Below are positions 7,053 through 11,201 of a stretch of 11,201 nucleotides of DNA, in pieces. The position numbers were made by a program, and so were the translations under genes. This DNA comes from Vicinamibacteria bacterium (lineage in GTDB: Bacteria; Acidobacteriota; Vicinamibacteria; Vicinamibacterales; UBA2999). Location of the stretch: the NCBI GenBank assembly GCA_025938035.1, contig JAICQE010000151.1, forward strand, positions 1-11,201, given 5' to 3'. Numbering within the stretch: position 1 is the first letter of the stretch; the number at the start of each line of letters is the position of its first letter. The notes beneath the pieces were generated by a model. The model was not told the origin of the DNA, ran no database searches, and saw only the letters and a program-made list of their open reading frames with translations.

Positions 7053-7334
7053 ATGGGCAGACCGTCGGTGGGAATTTCAGTCCAGTCTTCAGCGGGCGAT
7101 GTGTATCGGGTCGTCGTGACGCAGGGACGCGACGAGACGAGGCACGAGGTCACCGTGACGCCGGAGGACGTGAAGCGCTACGCTCCCGGTTCCACGCCGG
7201 AGCGGCTGCTGGAAGCCTCGTTCGAGTTCCTGCTCGAGCGCGAGCCCGCCTCGTCCATCCTGCCCCGGTTCGCGCTGCCGGTGATCGAGCGCTATTTCCC
7301 GGAGTATCCGCGCGTGATTGCCCGGATGCTCTGA
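7053..7334 (+). CDS. Orphan 93-residue soluble protein
   Basis: ATG 7053 is preferred. The open frame extends back to 6732, but the upstream part is Arg/Ser/Cys-rich and unlike protein, and it overlaps a better minus-strand frame. From 7053 the sequence starts MGRPSVGISVQ, has a strand-like half (DVYRVVVTQGRDETRHEVTV, 17-36), then TPEDVKRYAPGSTPERLLEASFEFLLERE (37-64), a helical part, and ends PVIERYFPEYPRVIARML. There is no signal peptide, membrane helix or Cys. It looks like a small alpha/beta cytosolic protein. I do not recognise the family. Its TGA stop (7332-7334) is the first TGATCCC of a short heptamer array, as with the HEFTH gene. It is convergent with the 7349-8755 gene, 14 bp away. 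Confidence 0.7.
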   Translation: MGRPSVGISVQSSAGDVYRVVVTQGRDETRHEVTVTPEDVKRYAPGSTPERLLEASFEFLLEREPASSILPRFALPVIERYFPEYPRVIARML

Positions 7335-7347
7335 TCCCCGATCCCTG
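7332..7347 (+). repeat. Short degenerate GATCCCT array between convergent genes
   Basis: TGATCCCCGATCCCTG gives two units of the heptamer, the first with an extra C. It fills the 14-bp gap between the stop of the 93-residue gene and the stop of the minus-strand HELTH gene (TGA at 7351-7349), and it supplies the stop codon of the former. Confidence 0.75.
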
Positions 7348-7348
7348 C

Positions 7349-8755
7349 TCAATCCACCACCACAACCACACCATCCTTCGGGAGCGGCTTCGACGGCTGC
7401 AGCTGCTTGATCACCTCGGCCACTGCTGCCGCGTCGCGCCCGGCCAGCACCAGCACGTGGCTCTTCCTGTTGTGCGGCACCACGGCCGCAAAGCCCCGCC
7501 GGGTCGTGAGCGTTGAGAAATCCGGAATGCGGCCGGCAAATTCGCGCGCCTCGTCGAAGGTGAGGACGAACGCCGCATTGAGTTCCTCGATCCGCTGCCA
7601 GTTCTCCCTGGAGTCCGTTCCGCCTGTCGGAGCGATGAGGCCGCGGAATGATGCCGCGGCCGGCCGCAGTGCGTCGCTGGCGATGAGCGCCACGGCGGAG
7701 AACCGGAAGCCGAGGCTGTCGGCGTCGTCGCCCAGGATCGTCCGCGCGGCGCGGACGTAGTCGTCCACGAACCCCTCGGTGATCGCCCTTCCAGCTGCCA
7801 GCGCGCTTCGAATCGGCTCGGTTGCGGCTCGTCCCAGTCGCGGAATGTACGGATGCCGGTAGCCGAGTCCATCATCCGGTTCTTCGCCGCGCGCACGCTC
7901 GAGCGCGATGTCCGTGACGGCCGTGGCGATCGCCTCGTTGAGCAGTGTGTACATCGAGGGCGACCCTGGATCTGCCGAAGCGGCGAACTGGCGCATCACC
8001 GCAAGGTGAGTAGCCGTGGGTGCCGCGTCGTAGAGCGCGTGGGTCAACTCGTGGATGGCGACGCCGGCGATCATCTTCGTTGCCTCGCTCGCCGCCGTGG
8101 TGCCTGAACCCGTTGGCACCAACTTCAGGAAGAAGTGATTGCCGATGAGCGTTCCGTTGGCATCGTCATTCGAAATATCCGGACTCGGGACGACGTGCAC
8201 GTAGGCGTCGGTGAGGGCGTCAGCGCCGAGAAAGGACGCCACTTGACCGAACAGGGTGCGGACCGCCGGCGGGAACTCGCGATCGATCGCGCGCACCGCC
8301 GACACGCGGGCCCGTCCGACGCGCCGCCACCACGGCGCCAGGCGTGTCTGGAAGTGACGCAGAGCCCGTGCGAGCGCGACCGCGTCCTCGCGCGGCACCA
8401 GGCGCGACACTCGAGTTTCGAATGCGTTGACCGATTTTGCATCGAGCGCCGCGGCGAGAATCGCCGTCCGTTTTCGAAGTGGTGGAAAGAATGCCGGATA
8501 GTTCGCGAGCAGCGGTGCGTTCGGCGGCGCCGGCTCCCGGGACTGCGCGGCGCGTACGATTGACTGCCAGCGATCGAGCTGCGCCTGATCCTCCGGCGAC
8601 CACTTCAACTCGTCCTTCCAGAGCCGGTCGTACTTCTCCCTCGTGCACGACGCCTGCTGCGCGAGGCAGATCACGTTATAGGCGGCGTTGAAGTACTCGC
8701 CGGAGTCGGCATGGAACGTGAGCGCGGCGACGAGGACAGCTGCCGAAGGACTCAT
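7349..8755 (-). CDS. Probable exported gluzincin-like protein (HELTH ... NEA)
   Basis: A protein of 468 residues. ATG 8755 is the earliest possible start: the heptamer array places an in-frame TGA two codons upstream. No Shine-Dalgarno is visible. The first 15 residues (SPSAAVLVAALTFHA) are weakly signal-peptide-like, suggesting export. Residues 30-210 hold a mostly helical region with Cys30 and Cys37. At 235-239 is HELTH in the context MIAGVAIHELTHALYD, and at 273-275 is NEA (LLNEAIATAV). HExxH with a Glu 38 residues beyond the motif Glu fits a gluzincin-type zinc peptidase, with H235, H239 and E274 as ligands and E236 as base. The C-terminal part ends in VVPHNRKSHVLVLAGR and an acidic VVVVVD tail, beyond the catalytic domain. 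The specific family is not recognised and activity is inferred. Its only adjacent neighbours are the convergent 93-residue gene and the divergent outer-membrane gene. Confidence 0.85.
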   Translation of the reverse strand: MSPSAAVLVAALTFHADSGEYFNAAYNVICLAQQASCTREKYDRLWKDELKWSPEDQAQLDRWQSIVRAAQSREPAPPNAPLLANYPAFFPPLRKRTAILAAALDAKSVNAFETRVSRLVPREDAVALARALRHFQTRLAPWWRRVGRARVSAVRAIDREFPPAVRTLFGQVASFLGADALTDAYVHVVPSPDISNDDANGTLIGNHFFLKLVPTGSGTTAASEATKMIAGVAIHELTHALYDAAPTATHLAVMRQFAASADPGSPSMYTLLNEAIATAVTDIALERARGEEPDDGLGYRHPYIPRLGRAATEPIRSALAAGRAITEGFVDDYVRAARTILGDDADSLGFRFSAVALIASDALRPAAASFRGLIAPTGGTDSRENWQRIEELNAAFVLTFDEAREFAGRIPDFSTLTTRRGFAAVVPHNRKSHVLVLAGRDAAAVAEVIKQLQPSKPLPKDGVVVVVD

Positions 8756-8795
8756 AGGGGATCAGGGATCAGGGATCAGGGAACAGGGAACAGGG
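8756..8795 (-). repeat. GATCCCT heptamer array directly upstream of the HELTH gene
   Basis: On the plus strand AGGGGATC, two AGGGATC, two AGGGAAC and a partial AGGG follow each other, i.e. about 5.5 units of the reverse complement of GATCCCT. One unit has an added G, and two carry T to A (GTTCCCT on the minus strand). The array ends exactly at the start codon of the minus-strand gene. A TAnnnT box (TATCGT, minus strand 8803-8798) lies just beyond it, so the array would form the transcript leader if that box is used. Confidence 0.9.
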
Positions 8796-8921
8796 CGACG
8801 ATAACACGCACGTCACATCCGGTGGACGCAATCGTCTGGTGCGGCGGACAGCACCTGTTCGCAGCATTGCTGACCGGACGCGCGTTGCGCCAATCTGATT
8901 GCCGGTACAACCTTTGAAGAA

Positions 8922-8941
8922 CTGTCGTGCCGGTACGACAG
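8922..8941. promoter_or_regulatory. Inverted repeat upstream of the outer-membrane gene (operator or leader hairpin)
   Basis: CTGTCGT (8922-8928) and ACGACAG (8935-8941) are exact complements around GCCGGT, 53 bp before ATG 8995. The core TGCCGGTAC (8928-8936) also occurs at 8900-8908, 28 bp upstream, as a direct repeat. Two copies of a palindrome core in a 200-bp divergent intergenic region suggest a regulator site, but a leader hairpin is equally possible. The rest of 8796-8994 shows no convincing promoter. Confidence 0.35.
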
Positions 8942-8994
8942 GCCCATCCATTCCGGGCGCGTCCTGTGCCTCGAAACCATTCAAGGGGGAACCA

Positions 8995-9516
8995 ATGCAA
9001 CTCGGATCAAGAGGGATCGTTCTGCTTGCGTTTGTCGTGTGTGCCGCCGGCGCGTCCGCTGCGCACGCGCAGGATTCGTCGTGGCGGCTCGGCGCGTCGC
9101 TGACGCGCCTGGACTACGACTTATCTGGCACCGGCCACGCGCCAGCTCTCGCGGTGCGCGCCGAGCGCGATTTGTGGTCGAACGTCAGCCTCGAAGTGGG
9201 CGGGACCTATGCGAAACCGAGCCAGCAGTTCGGCGGGTCAACGCTGTTCATGCCCGAAGTGCAGGTGCACTACAACTGGAATGCTGGACGGGTGTCCCCA
9301 TACGCCGGTGGTGGCATTGGCACCGCGCTGAGAACCGCGCCGTTCTTCAGCGATTGGGATCCGACGCTGTCTGTCGCTGGCGGCGCGGCTGTGAGGCTGA
9401 CCGATCGTCTCAGCCTGACCGGTGAGCTGCGCGTCAGAAACCATGAGTGGCAGTTCGCCGGCACGACGACGGAGCTGGGCGCCGGCCTCGCCTGGCGGCT
9501 GCCGTCAACGTTCTGA
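8995..9516 (+). CDS. Outer-membrane beta-barrel protein (8-stranded, OmpA/OmpW-like)
   Basis: A protein of 173 residues from ATG 8995, with the ribosome site AAGGGGGA (8983-8990) just upstream. The frame continues back to 8899 but lacks signal character there. A signal peptide (residues 1-25, VLLAFVVCAAGASAAHA, cleavage before QDSSW) is followed by about eight amphipathic strands separated by short turns and longer loops: WRLGASLTRLDYDL, PALAVRAERDLW, VSLEVGGTYAK, FMPEVQVHYNW, RVSPYAGGGIGTAL, TLSVAGGAAVRLT, RLSLTGELRVRNH, and TELGAGLAWRL. The PYAGGGIG segment is typical of this barrel class. The chain ends in Phe, the usual outer-membrane assembly signal. It is likely a small monomeric barrel. 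Ligand or partner is unknown. It is divergent from the HELTH gene and convergent with the possible small gene at 9544. Confidence 0.85.
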   Translation: MQLGSRGIVLLAFVVCAAGASAAHAQDSSWRLGASLTRLDYDLSGTGHAPALAVRAERDLWSNVSLEVGGTYAKPSQQFGGSTLFMPEVQVHYNWNAGRVSPYAGGGIGTALRTAPFFSDWDPTLSVAGGAAVRLTDRLSLTGELRVRNHEWQFAGTTTELGAGLAWRLPSTF

Positions 9517-9543
9517 CGCGGATGCGAACCCGCGGCTTCCTGT

Positions 9544-9708
9544 CTACCCGCGGCCGCGCCGTGACTTCGGTTTCGTTTCCTGCTGCTGCGCCGTGTCGAT
9601 CGCGGCGCGCAGCATTTTCGTTTCCCTGGTCAGGCCACGCAGGCGGCGCAGCATTTCCGCGGTTCGCTTGCGGCTCGTGGAGACGACCGCGGTCGGTTTG
9701 GGTGGCAT
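9544..9708 (-). CDS. Possible small basic coiled-coil protein
   Basis: A protein of 54 residues from ATG 9708; ATG 9735 gives 63. The sequence MPPKPTAVVSTSRKR, AEMLRRLRGLTRETKMLRAA, IDTAQQQETKPKSRRGRG has a central leucine-spaced amphipathic helix and a Lys/Arg-rich tail, so it may bind nucleic acid or oligomerise. TACTTT (minus strand 9727-9722) lies 13 nt before the ATG and could be a -10 box; there is no clear ribosome site. No plus-strand gene fits this stretch. Its style matches the candidate at 6770-7006 (short helix, basic tail), but I see no alignable identity. It could be a chance frame in GC-rich DNA. The remaining 9709-9870 shows only the ribosome site of the next gene. Confidence 0.5.
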   Translation of the reverse strand: MPPKPTAVVSTSRKRTAEMLRRLRGLTRETKMLRAAIDTAQQQETKPKSRRGRG

Positions 9709-9870
9709 GCGGTCCGATGACAAAGTAGCGCCCATCAGACCCTGCCGCCATCGGGGATATCCCTTACTGGACCCCGTTCGCCAGACTCCGTTCCGGCGTT
9801 ATTCTTTGCGACTGGAGCCGACCGTCCCCCGCCGGGCACCGTCGCGCTCGTCACGTCGAAAGGAGCACCC

Positions 9871-10407
9871 ATGGCTCGCTACTCGTTTCCATCGATCGCG
9901 CTGGTGTTCGCTGGTGTGCTGCTGGCCGTGGCTCCGGACGGCCGAGCCGAGATATCCGGCTCCGCGGGGCGCGCACCGAACTATGTGGGAATGCTCGATC
10001 TGGGCAATGGCGACCGCTGCGAGGTGTCCATTCAAATCGAGCGCGTGAGTTTTCTTCTGACGAGCGTGGCCAACAAATACCGGCTTGTTCGCATGCTCGT
10101 GAACTGTGGGAAACAGACCGGGTTGACGCTGTCGTCGGCCGCCGACCGTCTGGAGATGACCATCGAGAAGCGCACGGTGCCGGCCGTTCTCAGTCTCCAG
10201 AAATCGGATAGCGCCTTGTGGGACTCGCTCGACCTGAACATGCGGCAGACGCTCGCATATCCGCCGGCGATCAAGCCCAATGAACCGGTCTATGTGTTCG
10301 GATTCTTTCCGGCCGATCAGGTCACCGCGATGCCGGCAAGCTTTACGTTGACCATTGCGAGCCTCGAACGCAGCGTCACGCTCCGGGTACTCGTTACGCG
10401 CGCATAA
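9871..10407 (+). CDS. Exported orphan protein
   Basis: A protein of 178 residues. ATG 9871 has AGGAG at 9861-9865 (5-nt spacing). Residues 1-26 form a Sec signal peptide (FPSIALVFAGVLLAVAPDGRA, cleavage before EISGS). The mature part looks beta-rich: NYVGMLDLGNGDRCEVSIQI, YRLVRMLVNCGKQTGLTLSS, RLEMTIEKRTVPAVLSLQ, YPPAIKPNEPVYVFGFF, and ASFTLTIASLERSVTLRVLV. Cys50 and Cys79 could form a disulfide, fitting a periplasmic location. I do not recognise the fold or family. The next gene begins 20 bp later on the same strand, so the two are probably co-transcribed. Confidence 0.8.
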   Translation: MARYSFPSIALVFAGVLLAVAPDGRAEISGSAGRAPNYVGMLDLGNGDRCEVSIQIERVSFLLTSVANKYRLVRMLVNCGKQTGLTLSSAADRLEMTIEKRTVPAVLSLQKSDSALWDSLDLNMRQTLAYPPAIKPNEPVYVFGFFPADQVTAMPASFTLTIASLERSVTLRVLVTRA

Positions 10408-10427
10408 CTGAAGCCGCCGCCGGGCCG

Positions 10428-11201
10428 ATGAACAAGCTGCTGGATCTTCTCCTCGGTTATCTGAAAGGCCGGGCGTACTGGGCAGCTATCGAGCCGTTCG
10501 TCATCGTCGCTGTCGGCTGGGGATCCGCCCAGCTGCTCGTGTATCAATGGCTCACCGCATCCAGCTCGTTCAAGCCGTCGATTGAGCTGTTTCTCCAGAG
10601 CTATCTCTCGACCCGCATCACCATCGTCGCGCTCGGCATCGCGGCCATGATCCTGGCGATGAGGCCGTTCGGACGCACGGACGGGGCGCCAGGCCCTGTC
10701 GGCCGCCTGGCTCAATACTGGCAGCAGAACCGGACCTCGGTCGTACGCCGCGCGTTCGCCATCATCGTGATCGTTGCCTCGGTCGCCGTCGGCTTCCGGG
10801 TGTACTCCCCGAATCGCGTCAGCCACATCACCGTCCGGTTCATGGCACTCGACGGCGATGTCACGGCGGAGGCGCTCGCCTATCTGGTGTACGAGCTCAA
10901 CCGGCGTCAGCGTCACTGGTACTTCAATGTCGACTTCCGCCCGTTCACGCCGGAGATGTTGACGTCCGCCGAGGCCGAGGGCTGCGCTGCCAATGAACGG
11001 CCGCAGCTCTGTCACGCGTTGGCGCTTTCCGGTGGCGAGCCGTTCATCGGCATCACCTCGGCGCCGCTGGGTGGCGCGTACTTCGCGGAACACCGGGGTG
11101 CCGTCTCGGTGATATCGACCGTCGATCGCGATGCGTATGCGCCGCTGTCGACCTACGAGTACCTTGCCTACTGCCTGATCCTGCAGGCGATTGCGATTCA
11201 C
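10428..11201 (+). CDS. Three-helix membrane protein with soluble domain (3' partial)
   Basis: The plus frame is open from ATG 10428 to the last base (258 codons), so the gene is cut by the window edge. No strong ribosome site is visible, and co-translation after the upstream gene is possible. The start MNKLLDLLLGYLKG is amphipathic. Three membrane helices follow at about 22-43 (FVIVAVGWGSAQLLVY), 64-79 (ITIVALGIAAMILAM) and 109-125 (AFAIIVIVASVAVGF). A soluble alpha/beta domain starts near 131: VSHITVRFMALDGDV, an ELNRRQRHWYFNVDF stretch, GEPFIGITSAPLGG, AVSVISTVDRD, and YEYLAYCLILQAIAIH at the edge. C186 and C195 flank a short acidic stretch. The domain is not recognised; its later part resembles the fold of small predicted hydrolases, but no catalytic motif is complete in the window. 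The overlapping minus-strand frame is rejected as a shadow. Confidence 0.8.
   Translation, partial: MNKLLDLLLGYLKGRAYWAAIEPFVIVAVGWGSAQLLVYQWLTASSSFKPSIELFLQSYLSTRITIVALGIAAMILAMRPFGRTDGAPGPVGRLAQYWQQNRTSVVRRAFAIIVIVASVAVGFRVYSPNRVSHITVRFMALDGDVTAEALAYLVYELNRRQRHWYFNVDFRPFTPEMLTSAEAEGCAANERPQLCHALALSGGEPFIGITSAPLGGAYFAEHRGAVSVISTVDRDAYAPLSTYEYLAYCLILQAIAIH

Noticed and set aside
10317..11201. Long minus-strand open frame (294 codons)
   Set aside because: Its translation is Arg/Asp/His-rich low-complexity typical of an antisense shadow. The plus strand has a better protein with membrane helices over the same bases.

Overview
The window is GC-rich, densely coded chromosomal DNA from a Gram-negative-type bacterium: it has Sec signal peptides, an 8-stranded outer-membrane barrel candidate and a possible lipoprotein. 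The gene mix (winged-helix/Ser-Thr kinase/TPR fusion, HAF-repeat secreted protein with a FIMAH-like tail, soluble P450, many small secreted orphans) and the GATCCCT heptamer arrays between genes make me think of Acidobacteriota, perhaps the Vicinamibacteria. This is inference from gene style; there is no rRNA or marker gene here. I see no tRNA, rRNA, IS element, integrase or CRISPR array.

Layout. 1-2544 (+): a membrane-anchored winged-helix/kinase/TPR regulator, cut at its 5' end by the window edge. 2770-4152 (+): a secreted HAF-repeat protein, preceded by a terminator-like hairpin. 4226-4852 (+): a small exported protein with a HEFTH zinc-site motif, whose stop codon lies inside a GATCCCT array. 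4909-6294 (+): a soluble cytochrome P450 with an apparently leaderless promoter abutting that array. 6298-6708 (-): a small coiled-coil protein built on a 21-bp tandem repeat, convergent with the P450. 6770-7006 (-): a possible small basic protein with no standard start codon. 7053-7334 (+): a 93-residue orphan. 7349-8755 (-): a larger protein with HELTH plus a downstream NEA, gluzincin-like. 8995-9516 (+): the outer-membrane barrel. 9544-9708 (-): a possible small basic coiled-coil protein. 9871-10407 (+): an exported orphan. 10428 to the window end (+): a three-helix membrane protein with a soluble domain, cut by the right edge.

The genes do not form one obvious pathway. Strand switches are frequent, and only 9871-10407 with 10428-end looks like an operon. 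The notable non-gene signal is the heptamer GATCCCT, found at three intergenic places. In each it touches a stop or start region: its TGA ends two genes, it directly precedes the start of a third, and it lies just upstream of the P450 -10 box. Read on the GATCCCT strand it has a stop in every frame; read on the other strand it has none. The other points worth following up are two probable leaderless promoters, two unrelated-looking HExxH proteins each next to a heptamer array, and the truncated membrane protein at the right edge.
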